DNA of 14,078 nt from Spirochaetaceae bacterium (GCA_003818675.1 RPPD01000009.1:1-14078), one strand, 5' to 3'. Positions 5,468 to 12,566 are shown, counted from the first letter of the stretch. Program-made: numbers and translations. Notes: generated from the sequence alone by a model not told the origin.

Positions 5468-7474
5468 ATGTCCGATTTGACCATTCCTGGGGTTACGAGC
5501 AGAATCGACACCAAAAAGATGATCGATGCGATCATGGACGCAGAACGTGTGCCCCTGAAGCGCATGGAGACCGATGTCGAGACCTATACCAAGACCAAAC
5601 GTATTTGGCAGGATCTCAATCTCACGGTTTCCAAATTCAAGGAAAGCGTCAATGAACTGTTCAGCTTCAACTCTCCCTTTAATGCAAAAAAAGGCGTCTC
5701 AAGCGATGAAACGATACTGACAGCCATAGCCACCCGCAAGGCGGTTATAGAACAGAAAGATATAATTGTTCACCGCATTGCCACAGCAGACAGATTCATG
5801 TCAGGCAGTCTTCCCAAAGATTTTAAAGTCAAGGCAGGAACATATACCTTCCAGGTTGGCGATAAATCTGTCAGTTTTTCTTACAACGGCGGCACTATCT
5901 CTGATTTTGCCGATGCCATCAACAGGAAGGCCGGCAAATACGTAAGCGCCTCGGTTGTAAACAACACATCAACAACCCAGGTCATTCTAATTGAAGCAAA
6001 ACTCACAGGTTCGCGCAATACACTTGTCCTAAAGGATGCTGCTATAGAGTTCGGCGAGACTTCCGGTATGTTCGTAAGAAAACAGACAGGGAACAGGGAT
6101 GTCCCGCTGGACCAGACTTCGGTCCCGCAGACATCTTCCGCACAGAACAAGGGCAGCATTGCAGTCAAGGACGGGGAATTGACCATGCAGCCCAAATCAC
6201 AAGTGACACTCCCCATAAAACCCGCCACACCCATCACACCGCCCATGGTGCTGGAATACGAGGTCAAGACTACACTTCTATCTGAGGACCAGATACCGGA
6301 AAAAGAAGTTCCGCCAGGACCCGATGTACCTGTTCCTGGCAGCATGACATACAAGGACATACAGATCTACAATGAAAAATCAGTAGTGATAATGCCGGAC
6401 CAGCAGGAAACACCTCCCCCTGCCAGGGTGGATGATTTGAATGTCTTTGCAGTAACTGGAAACGGCAAAAAAATCCCCCTGCCCCCAATCAAGGATACCG
6501 GGGAATATACAAAAGTGTCAGTTCCTTTGGCTGGATTTACAGAGACAGTTGACAGTATAGTCATAGAAAATAAAAACACGCACCGTGTTATATCCGTACG
6601 GAATATCAGGATCTCCGACCCGACTCAACGCGGGGACTTTGTCCCCACAAATGCCGTAACCGAAGCGCGTGACGCCCTGCTGGAACTAAATGGCATAGAA
6701 GTGGTACGCGAGTCTAATGAAATCGCTGACCTCATACCCGAGGTCACGCTCAATTTGCATGACGCAAGTCCTGAAAAAATAAAACTTTCAATAGAGCATG
6801 ACCGCGAGGCCATAAAATCATCCATAATCTCTTTCGTCGGAAACTACAACAGGCTTTTAACGGAGATAGATATTCTCACACGTGCCGAGGAAAACGTCAT
6901 TGAAAGCGCGCGGTTTCTTACAGAGGAAGAGCGTACGAAGGCCTACGAAAGGCTTGCGATCCTGAAAGGTGACTCGACCCTGATGCAGCTAAAGTCGCGG
7001 CTGCAGACCTTCATGATGAACTCCTACAAAACCACTGCCGGACCCGAAATGGCACTCCTTGTCCAGATGGGTATTGCCACTAACAGCTCCAGTGCGGGCA
7101 ATATAGACAAAACACTTTTGCGCGGATACCTGCAGATAAATGAAGATAAACTTGACGCGGCAATAGCCTCAAAAGCAGACCTGATGAAAGAACTCTTTGG
7201 CCGCGACTCTGACAATGACCTTGTGATTGATTCAGGCCTGGCTTGGTCAGTGGATAATTATCTTAAACCATACGTACAAACAGGCGGCGTTTTCGCCTCA
7301 CGCGTCTCCACATTAGACAACCAGATCGCCAGCAAGCAGAGGGAAATCACGTCCTTTCAGCGCCACCTGGAACAGTATGAACAACAGCTTAAGCAAAAAT
7401 ACGGAGCGATGGAAGGCATGATCGACCAGCTCCAGAAAAGCCAGGAATCTCTCCGTAACATGAACCCAAAATAA
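5468..7474 (+). CDS. fliD: Flagellar filament cap protein FliD (HAP2)
   Basis: A protein of 668 residues, a normal size for spirochaetal FliD, which is longer than the enterobacterial form. The N-terminus MSDLTIPGVTSRIDTKKMI is the FliD_N start (about residues 1-100). FliD_C runs from about 395 to 655, beginning ARDALLELNGIEVVRESN and DLIPEVTLNL. The end (about 610-660) is a coiled coil, SKQREITSFQRHLEQYEQQL, needed for cap assembly. Between them, about residues 245-315, lies a proline-rich stretch with many PP pairs that looks like an exposed linker. FliD forms the cap at the filament tip, where flagellin folds in. The start is supported by GGAGGGGA (5451-5458); the ATG at 5463 is in another frame. 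Downstream, 11 bp separate it from the 302-residue gene. Confidence 0.93.
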   Translation: MSDLTIPGVTSRIDTKKMIDAIMDAERVPLKRMETDVETYTKTKRIWQDLNLTVSKFKESVNELFSFNSPFNAKKGVSSDETILTAIATRKAVIEQKDIIVHRIATADRFMSGSLPKDFKVKAGTYTFQVGDKSVSFSYNGGTISDFADAINRKAGKYVSASVVNNTSTTQVILIEAKLTGSRNTLVLKDAAIEFGETSGMFVRKQTGNRDVPLDQTSVPQTSSAQNKGSIAVKDGELTMQPKSQVTLPIKPATPITPPMVLEYEVKTTLLSEDQIPEKEVPPGPDVPVPGSMTYKDIQIYNEKSVVIMPDQQETPPPARVDDLNVFAVTGNGKKIPLPPIKDTGEYTKVSVPLAGFTETVDSIVIENKNTHRVISVRNIRISDPTQRGDFVPTNAVTEARDALLELNGIEVVRESNEIADLIPEVTLNLHDASPEKIKLSIEHDREAIKSSIISFVGNYNRLLTEIDILTRAEENVIESARFLTEEERTKAYERLAILKGDSTLMQLKSRLQTFMMNSYKTTAGPEMALLVQMGIATNSSSAGNIDKTLLRGYLQINEDKLDAAIASKADLMKELFGRDSDNDLVIDSGLAWSVDNYLKPYVQTGGVFASRVSTLDNQIASKQREITSFQRHLEQYEQQLKQKYGAMEGMIDQLQKSQESLRNMNPK

Positions 7475-7485
7475 CAGGAGAACTC

Positions 7486-8394
7486 ATGACAATATTAATT
7501 AACGAAGAAAAGATCGATTTCACGCTGGAAAATGAAAAAACATTTACAGATGTGCTATCTTCAGTGGAAACATGGTTAAATAAAGCAGGAATGACCACCA
7601 CTCGCATCAAGTGGAACAGCAGCTATATATTTCCCAAAGACCTTTCTGCAGTGGGAGGCACCCCGGTCTCTTCAATCGGTATGCTCGAGTTTTCCGCATC
7701 TCCTGTCACGCTCAAGCGCAGCGAGGAACTCGCGTCACTTCTGGATTATCTGGTCAAATTAAAAAATGCCATCATCAAGTTTGACAAAAAGATTTTATCA
7801 GAACTTCTGCCACAGTTCCCGGATGCCGAAGAGACGCTCGCAGCCTATCTGCCCGATCTGGCTATTGAGGGTAAAGACAACATCACAGAACAGCTTTCAA
7901 GACTGCTTGAGGGTTCCACTCCAGAGATGATAGGTCTTCTTAAAGAAAAGGAAAAGACAACCCTTGAGAGCGCACTTTCAGACGCAATTGGCATTCTTGG
8001 CGCTGTGAGCTCTTGCCTTAAAGCCAACAATGGCGTGCTTTCATCTGTTTCAATTGACGAACTTGAACCTGTAGTTGCACGGTTAGGTGATGTGCCCGTA
8101 CTGCTGCAGACTGGAAAGGACAGCCAGGCCATGGAAGCTATAGCAAAGTTTTCAGAAATGGCCCAGGCATTCCTCGACAAAGCTGGCAACATGTTTTCCA
8201 CAAATCCCAAAGGATTTTCCATTGACGGAAAGCCATTTGATGAATACTCGCGCTCATTAAATGAGCTTCTTCGTGAACTTGTGGGCGCGTTTGAGAAAAA
8301 AGACTACATTCTTATTGGCGATCTGTGTGAATACGAGATTCAACCGCGCATTACCAAGATAATTGACAAGGTTAAGGGATCTCTTTCTGCGTGA
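7486..8394 (+). CDS. Unrecognised protein encoded directly after fliD
   Basis: A protein of 302 residues that I cannot assign to a named family. It starts MTILINEEKIDFTLENEKT with a good site (AGGAG, 5 nt ahead). The first 40 residues look like a short beta hairpin followed by a helix; the rest is predicted by eye to be almost entirely helical, with many Leu/Glu/Lys heptad-like stretches. The C-terminal part reads LLRELVGAFEKKDYILIGDL followed by CEYEIQPRI, which resembles a four-helix-bundle end. There is no signal peptide and no membrane segment. Being 11 bp behind fliD, it is almost certainly cotranscribed. A role as an export chaperone or assembly factor for FliD or flagellin, in the position where FliS or FliT often occur, is possible but only inferred. 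It ends 4 bp from the end of the convergent transferase gene. Confidence 0.85.
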   Translation: MTILINEEKIDFTLENEKTFTDVLSSVETWLNKAGMTTTRIKWNSSYIFPKDLSAVGGTPVSSIGMLEFSASPVTLKRSEELASLLDYLVKLKNAIIKFDKKILSELLPQFPDAEETLAAYLPDLAIEGKDNITEQLSRLLEGSTPEMIGLLKEKEKTTLESALSDAIGILGAVSSCLKANNGVLSSVSIDELEPVVARLGDVPVLLQTGKDSQAMEAIAKFSEMAQAFLDKAGNMFSTNPKGFSIDGKPFDEYSRSLNELLRELVGAFEKKDYILIGDLCEYEIQPRITKIIDKVKGSLSA

Positions 8395-8398
8395 TTTT

Positions 8399-9514
8399 TC
8401 AGCCAGTCTTTGATTTTTCTATCTGATCGTTTTTTGCCTTGAGTTCCCTCTTTTTTGATTGGATCAGGTGGAGAATACCATATCCCAAAATAAGGCCTAT
8501 CCATACAATTAAAACTATGAAAACATTTATTGCCTTGTCAGGCATGATCTCCGAAGTAATGGAAATGGAGATGACCGACAGATACAGGCAGATTGAGTAA
8601 ATTACAGCCAGAATCTTCTTTTCACTGAATCCGAGATCCAGAAGCTTGTGATGAATGTGTTCCTTGTCAGGCGCTGCAATGGAGGTTCTCTTTTTTATCC
8701 TTCGGATTATGGCAGCCAGGGTGTCAATTATTGGAACCATAAGCACTGTAATGGGAATTAAAAGCGCGGAAAAAGAGCCCGCCCGTGAAATTCCCATCAA
8801 TGGCAGAACTGCCAGGGCAAATCCAAGGAAAAGGCTCCCTGAATCTCCCATAAATATTTTTGCTGGCGGAAAATTGAACTTGAGAAAACCAATAATCGCC
8901 CCAAAAAGCGCAAAAGCCATTATTGCAGGGGCGACTTCATTCTGTATTAAAGAGATTATCCCCATTGAGAAAGAGGCAAAGGCGGCTATTCCGCCACCCA
9001 GACCGTCCATCCCATCTACCAGGTTTAAGGCATTTGTGATTCCGACAATCCAGATTATCGTCAGGGGGTAAGCTAAAACGCCGAGCGGGAAAGTTCCTAT
9101 GTAAGGCAGAGTGATTTTGTTTACAACATATCCTCCAGCGGTGACCACACTCGCGGCCACAATCTGGATCAACAGCTTAAATATTGCCTTCAGGCTCACG
9201 AAATCATCCATCAGACCAAGAAGGTATATTATAAAAAAACCAAGGAATATGCTTAAAAACCGAATGTCAAGTGAATTGTAGGACTGTATATTGAAAAAAG
9301 CATTGAAAACAATCGGGACAATGATGATTGAAAGAAAGAATGATGTAAAAATACCAACTCCGCCAAGCCGCGGAATCATAACCTTGTGGATTTTCCTGTG
9401 GTTTGGACGGTCATACCATCTGAAATGGTGCGAGATCCTGATTATGCTGGGAGTGAGTATGAGATTCAGCACAAGTCCTGTAGCAGCTACAGCAACAACT
9501 AGGAGCGGTTCCAT
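8399..9514 (-). CDS. Polyprenyl-phosphate glycosyl-1-phosphate transferase (WecA/TagO/MraY family)
   Basis: An integral membrane protein of 371 residues with about ten hydrophobic segments. Family motifs are all present: DRPNHRKIHKVMIPRLGG (35-52), the DD pair in GLMDDF (103-104), NALNLVDGMDGL (161-172), FMGDSGSL (221-228) and HIHHKLL (286-292), the cytoplasmic loop that in WecA and TagO reads HIHHRLL. Enzymes of this family transfer a sugar-1-phosphate, usually GlcNAc-1-phosphate, from a UDP-sugar to undecaprenyl phosphate on the inner face of the membrane. That starts a surface glycan. HIHHK and DRPNHRKIH point to the WecA/TagO branch rather than true MraY. The start ATG at 9514 has GAAGG 4 nt upstream. 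It converges on the 302-residue gene with 4 bp between stops, leaving no room for a shared terminator. The C-terminal 20 residues are strongly charged. Confidence 0.92.
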   Translation of the reverse strand: MEPLLVVAVAATGLVLNLILTPSIIRISHHFRWYDRPNHRKIHKVMIPRLGGVGIFTSFFLSIIIVPIVFNAFFNIQSYNSLDIRFLSIFLGFFIIYLLGLMDDFVSLKAIFKLLIQIVAASVVTAGGYVVNKITLPYIGTFPLGVLAYPLTIIWIVGITNALNLVDGMDGLGGGIAAFASFSMGIISLIQNEVAPAIMAFALFGAIIGFLKFNFPPAKIFMGDSGSLFLGFALAVLPLMGISRAGSFSALLIPITVLMVPIIDTLAAIIRRIKKRTSIAAPDKEHIHHKLLDLGFSEKKILAVIYSICLYLSVISISITSEIMPDKAINVFIVLIVWIGLILGYGILHLIQSKKRELKAKNDQIEKSKTG

Positions 9515-9613
9515 ACGCCTTCTTTTGGTATCTATTATTTGGAATCAGACAGATACCCTATATTATAAATCTAACACAATTCCATGAAAAAAACCTTCAC
9601 TTTTTATTCTTTG

Positions 9614-9642
9614 ACCATACCTTACAGCGTCCGGTATGTCAA
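9614..9642 (-). promoter_or_regulatory. Possible sigma70 promoter for the transferase gene
   Basis: On the minus strand TTGACA (9642-9637) and TATGGT (9619-9614) are 17 bp apart: a perfect -35 box with a moderate -10. It lies in the 141-bp gap behind the J-domain gene. A second, weaker -10 (TATAAT) appears further downstream on the same strand. The rest of the gap shows no terminator. Confidence 0.45.
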
Positions 9643-9655
9643 TAAAGTTTTGTAT

Positions 9656-10102
9656 TCAGGCAGAATTCCTGTTCTCTTCAAAATCCCGAATTTTCTGGTA
9701 TGACTGGTTGATTTTCTGTGTAATTTCCGTGGCAAGCTTTTGCTTTGCAGGGTCTGAAGCATGTTTATCAGGGTGGTATTGCCGCAGAAGCTTTTTGTAG
9801 GAATCCTTGACCACTTGAAAGGAAGCCCCGAAGGGGACCTTTAGGTTGGCGTAATCCTGTTTCAGGGCTTCTTGCCTTGCCCTTCTGCGAAGTTGATTTA
9901 CATCAGCTTTTTGACTTGTCTCAGCCCTTTTTGTTCTGGGTTTTTGGTCTGCCTTGCCCTCGTTAAGATAGTCCTCAAGCTCATCCCAGGCATCCTGCAT
10001 GTCATCGTTAAAATACCTTCGAGAACCCTCTCCTGTTTGCTTTTCATCTTCAGTAAAAATTGATTTGAAAATTGACCCCAAACGGTCAAAAAAATCAGAC
10101 AT
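9656..10102 (-). CDS. Small protein with C-terminal J domain (DnaJ-like co-chaperone)
   Basis: 148 residues from the ATG at 10102 (MSDFFDRLGSIFKSIF), preferred over an in-frame ATG at 10150 because AAAGGCGGG precedes it by 3-4 nt and the extra residues (a run of four Cys) look unlike a protein N-terminus. The last 65 residues form a J domain: DYANLKVPFGASFQVVKDSY, then the invariant HPD at 110-112 within LLRQYHPDKH, then a helix with KINQSYQKIRDF. J domains stimulate the ATPase of a DnaK partner. The order is unusual compared with DnaJ itself, which has its J domain at the N-terminus. Here about 80 residues precede it: an amphipathic N-terminal helix that could touch the membrane, an acidic stretch, and a Lys/Arg-rich linker. 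There are no Gly/Phe or zinc regions. It lies 69 bp after the DapF-like gene on the same strand. Its client is unknown. Confidence 0.85.
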   Translation of the reverse strand: MSDFFDRLGSIFKSIFTEDEKQTGEGSRRYFNDDMQDAWDELEDYLNEGKADQKPRTKRAETSQKADVNQLRRRARQEALKQDYANLKVPFGASFQVVKDSYKKLLRQYHPDKHASDPAKQKLATEITQKINQSYQKIRDFEENRNSA

Positions 10103-10171
10103 GTACCCGCCTTTAGATACAAAGATACAACAACAACAGGAATTTGACAACAGTGGATAAAAAATAACAGG

Positions 10172-11011
10172 TCAATCCTCTATGTAATATCGCCCTGAAA
10201 ATACATATTCTGCCATTCCAGTACAAAACAGCTTGCCGCTGGTCTGGTCCCATTCCACAAACAAATCTCCAGTCTTAAGATGTACCACTACCTCACGCTC
10301 AACAAAGCCGGACAGGACCGATGCAACAACAGCCGCCCCGGCACCTGCTCCACAACCTGAGGTTTCGCCGGTTTTATGTTCCCAGCTCCTCACAATTATT
10401 TCATCTCTGGCAACCACCTTTACGAAGTCAATGCTCTCCTGTCCCTGGAAACGCATTTGTTGTTCAATTTTTCTGACAAAGCCCTGGGCAGGGAACTCAT
10501 TTTCACCAACGAACATTACCATCCTGTATGAATCTATGATACAGGGGGTGAACGAATATTCACGGTTGTCTATGAGAATACTTTCAGTGAACTTTCTGTC
10601 TAATGACTCAGTAATAATACGTTCTCCATCCGTGGTCCTGGGATACCCAATTTCAGCCCTGATGCTTGACGAGTCCATCACCTCGCAGAGCAATAGCCCA
10701 TCCATGGTTTCAACAGAGAAGGAATCCTCATTTACAAGGCCTGTATCATATGCGTATCTCGCGGCACATATGAGCGAGGCTCCATTGGATAGCACCTCCT
10801 GCCCTGTTGGCTGAAAATTCCTTATTCTCAGGCTGAGCTTTTCACCTGGCTGCAGTATTACTAATCCTTTGCCACCTACCCCAAAATGTCTATTACATAT
10901 TTTTTTTGCGAGAACTGTGACATCTGCATCTCGTTTTAAGGGAGATTTGAATGCGTCATATATGATGTAGTCGCTTCCAGCACTCTGTAGTTTTAAGAAT
11001 TCTGTTTCCAT
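10172..11011 (-). CDS. DapF-fold protein lacking the first catalytic Cys (not a standard diaminopimelate epimerase)
   Basis: 279 residues from the ATG at 11011; 294 from the ATG at 11056. The shorter form aligns with DapF N-termini, but neither start has a clear ribosome site. The fold is clearly DapF: KLQSAGSDYIIYD near the start, RHFGVGG, LICAARYAYDTG, and TGETSGCGAGAGAAV with the second catalytic Cys at 220. Against E. coli DapF as I recall it, the first active-site loop aligns without gaps, and Asn76 takes the place of Cys73. CGNGAR becomes NGASLI, the substrate motif GNDF becomes GSDY, GNPH becomes DSYR, and ERG becomes EHK. A two-Cys racemase mechanism therefore cannot operate as known. 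It may be a divergent isomerase or a non-catalytic relative. Treponema-type spirochaetes use ornithine instead of diaminopimelate in peptidoglycan, which would relax selection on true DapF. It leads the minus-strand gene group. Confidence 0.85.
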   Translation of the reverse strand: METEFLKLQSAGSDYIIYDAFKSPLKRDADVTVLAKKICNRHFGVGGKGLVILQPGEKLSLRIRNFQPTGQEVLSNGASLICAARYAYDTGLVNEDSFSVETMDGLLLCEVMDSSSIRAEIGYPRTTDGERIITESLDRKFTESILIDNREYSFTPCIIDSYRMVMFVGENEFPAQGFVRKIEQQMRFQGQESIDFVKVVARDEIIVRSWEHKTGETSGCGAGAGAAVVASVLSGFVEREVVVHLKTGDLFVEWDQTSGKLFCTGMAEYVFSGRYYIED

Positions 11012-11067
11012 ATTTGTTTTTAGAGTATACTCCAAAAACAATACATCTGCACTCATTTTTTTAAACT

Positions 11068-11119
11068 GCAGAATTATAAAAAACCCGCCTTGTTGGCGGG
11101 TTGTATTTTATAATTCTGC
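11068..11119. terminator. Extended palindromic hairpin, bidirectional-looking terminator
   Basis: GCAGAATTATAAAA (11068-11081) pairs perfectly with TTTTATAATTCTGC (11106-11119). Inside it, AACCCGCC (11082-11089) pairs with GGCGGGTT (11095-11102) around the loop TTGTT. Only GTA (11103-11105) is unpaired. A GC core flanked by A-run and T-run on both sides is the shape of a terminator acting in both directions. It would insulate the DapF-like gene from the tRNA region. The DapF-like gene starts on the far side, so any promoter for it must lie within or beside this hairpin; TATAAT is present on the minus strand at 11078-11073. Confidence 0.75.
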
Positions 11120-11217
11120 CTTTTGGGCAAGCCATATTTTATCACATTTCATCCAGCTGCATATAAAGGCCAAAAATCCAATATTACGCAGTCAGCATTT
11201 GCCTATATACAGGGCGT

Positions 11218-11261
11218 GGAGTTTCACGCAGTGAAACTCCTAACGTTCGCCTTCGGCGAAC
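11218..11261. repeat. Pair of perfect palindromic hairpins behind the tRNA gene
   Basis: First: GGAGTTTCAC-GCA-GTGAAACTCC (11218-11240), a 10-bp perfect stem. Second: GTTCGCC-TTC-GGCGAAC (11245-11261), a 7-bp perfect stem, 4 bp away. They lie 4 bp from the 3' end of the tRNA (the tRNA is on the minus strand). No T-run follows on either strand, so they are not obvious terminators. They resemble REP-like intergenic palindromes or processing signals in the tRNA trailer. The rest of 11120-11217 shows nothing I can interpret. Confidence 0.6.
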
Positions 11262-11265
11262 ATTA

Positions 11266-11337
11266 AGCGCCTGATCGGAATCGAACCGACATCTTTAGCT
11301 TGGAAGGCTAAGGTAATAACCACTATACGACAGGCGC
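11266..11337 (-). tRNA. tRNA-Gly (anticodon UCC)
   Basis: A 72-nt cloverleaf on the minus strand. The acceptor arm is GCGCCTG (11337-11331) with CAGGCGC (11273-11267), then discriminator T (minus strand). The D arm has GTATAGTGGTTATTAC, the anticodon arm is TTAGC-CTTCCAA-GCTAA with anticodon TCC, and the T arm is TCGG-TTCGATT-CCGA. It closely resembles bacterial tRNA-Gly(UCC). CCA is not encoded: TAAT follows the discriminator. It decodes GGA and GGG. The integrase gene lies beyond its 5' end, which is not the usual side for a tRNA-targeting element. Confidence 0.95.
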
Positions 11338-11400
11338 ATTTTCTTTTCCAGTATCAAGTTACGCTTTTCAGGTTTCCGTCTGAAACCCTCACTCGCAACA

Positions 11401-11429
11401 AATATACAACAATCGTTGACTATTTGCAA
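11401..11429 (-). promoter_or_regulatory. Promoter for tRNA-Gly, overlapping the integrase promoter
   Basis: On the minus strand TTGCAA (11429-11424) and TATATT (11406-11401) are 17 bp apart. Transcription would start near 11394, about 57 nt ahead of the mature tRNA. The -35 region overlaps the plus-strand integrase promoter at 11416-11444, so the host tRNA and the element's integrase may compete for polymerase. Confidence 0.5.
11415..11425 (+). repeat. 11-bp direct repeat GTTGACTATTT, copy 1 (ahead of integrase)
   Basis: GTTGACTATTT occurs here and again, identical, at 12562-12572 just after the integrase. Each copy contains the -35 box of a promoter. It could be an operator or an integrase arm-type site shared by the two promoters, or a chance similarity driven by the -35 hexamer. 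Confidence 0.5.
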
Positions 11430-11444
11430 TACTTTATATAAACT
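11416..11444 (+). promoter_or_regulatory. Integrase promoter, apparently leaderless
   Basis: TTGACT (11416-11421) is followed by an A/T-rich -10 region, either TATAAA (11437-11442, 15-bp spacer) or TAAACT (11439-11444, 17-bp spacer). The start point would be about 11449-11451, i.e. at the integrase ATG (11451). No Shine-Dalgarno sequence precedes that ATG, in agreement with a leaderless message. Confidence 0.5.
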
Positions 11445-11450
11445 TTTTAT

Positions 11451-12566
11451 ATGAGAAATGAATATATCCTGTTCAAAAGGAAGGGTCAAGCGGTTTGGTA
11501 CTTCTATTATTATCAGGGCAACAAGCGAGTAAATAAGAGCACCGGGAAGACCACAAAGGCCGAGGCTACAAAATACGCTAAGGACTTCACGGCCGACCGC
11601 AGGGCGAAAACACAACAGACTTTTGGAGAGTTTACCAAAGATTTTTTCATATGGGGTTCATGCCGATGGATTAAAAACCAGCTTGCTTTCAAGCGCAGAA
11701 TATCGGAGCGGTGGGCGGGCATAAAGCGGAAATATCTTGAAAACCACATCCTGCCCGTTTTCGGTGATCGTATCCTCGGGGAGATCACGAAGGCGGACAT
11801 CAGGGATTTTATTGTTGACCTTCCGGGAAGTGGGCAACACAAAAACCATGTACTTTATACGCTGAAGCAGATATTACAGGAAGCAGAAGACCGGGAGATC
11901 ATCGAGGTATCAAAAGCCACAAGCATGAAGGGTTTTACAATTGACACGCTGGTACAGGAAAAAGCTCGGGGTGTGTTTACCGACGATGAAAGCTCCCTAC
12001 TCTTCCCCGCCGATAAAAAACAAATGCTTGAGATCTGGAACGATGAGAAACACGCCGCCCTCTTCCTGATTCTTGAAAGTACAGGAATTCGGCTGGGCGA
12101 GGCCAGGGCGCTATTTTGGGAAGACTTCGACGGGGAAAGCCTTTATATCCATCGGGCCGTCAAGGATGAGCACGGGACAGTCGGCACCACAAAAACAGGT
12201 GTTGAGCGTTATGTGTTCCCTTCCCCGCTTGCCCTGGAGTACATGACAAGCACCACTTTTATTGCAGATAACGGCTTGATGTTCCCAGGCGAGGACGGGA
12301 CAAAGCCCTACACACAGCGCGGCCTCTTTCATTCATTCTTGCAAGCACTGAAGCGCACGGAAATAATAAAAGGCAACAGGTCCATACATTCATTCCGTCA
12401 CGGCTATAACACGCGCTTAATAAACGCGGGTATTGATCCTGATTCAATACGGCTACTCATGGGGCATAAAACCGCACGGATGACGGCCAACTACGACAAG
12501 CCTTCACAACAAGAACTTAAAACCAGAATGAAAAAGGCTTTAAAAATATTAGGCAAAGATAGTTGA
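11451..12566 (+). CDS. int: Tyrosine recombinase/integrase
   Basis: A protein of 371 residues with the full catalytic set of the tyrosine recombinase family: Arg214 in STGIRLGEA, Lys248 in TTKTG, His313 and Arg316 in IHSFRHGYN, His339 in LLMGHKTARM, and the nucleophile Tyr348 in ANYDK. The N-terminus (about 1-50, WYFYYYQGNKRVNKSTGKT) resembles the arm-binding domain of phage integrases, and about 55-150 is the core-binding domain. It cuts and rejoins att sites to integrate or excise the element. The ATG at 11451 has no ribosome site, and the promoter places the RNA 5' end at or next to it. The stop codon (12564-12566) is inside the -35 box of the next promoter. It lies 113 bp from the 5' end of tRNA-Gly and points away from it. 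Confidence 0.93.
   Translation: MRNEYILFKRKGQAVWYFYYYQGNKRVNKSTGKTTKAEATKYAKDFTADRRAKTQQTFGEFTKDFFIWGSCRWIKNQLAFKRRISERWAGIKRKYLENHILPVFGDRILGEITKADIRDFIVDLPGSGQHKNHVLYTLKQILQEAEDREIIEVSKATSMKGFTIDTLVQEKARGVFTDDESSLLFPADKKQMLEIWNDEKHAALFLILESTGIRLGEARALFWEDFDGESLYIHRAVKDEHGTVGTTKTGVERYVFPSPLALEYMTSTTFIADNGLMFPGEDGTKPYTQRGLFHSFLQALKRTEIIKGNRSIHSFRHGYNTRLINAGIDPDSIRLLMGHKTARMTANYDKPSQQELKTRMKKALKILGKDS

Noticed and set aside
5881..6360. 159-codon open frame on the minus strand inside fliD
   Set aside because: Shadow of the well-supported FliD frame; low-complexity Ser/Gly/Pro/Val translation, no ribosome site, no motif.
8655..9071. 138-codon plus-strand frame opposite the transferase gene
   Set aside because: Antisense of transmembrane coding sequence; no ribosome site; the transferase motifs are unambiguous.
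11371..11387. GGTTTC-CGTCT-GAAACC hairpin upstream of tRNA-Gly as a terminator
   Set aside because: No T-run on either strand; it overlaps the expected tRNA leader. Kept only as a possible att-region landmark.
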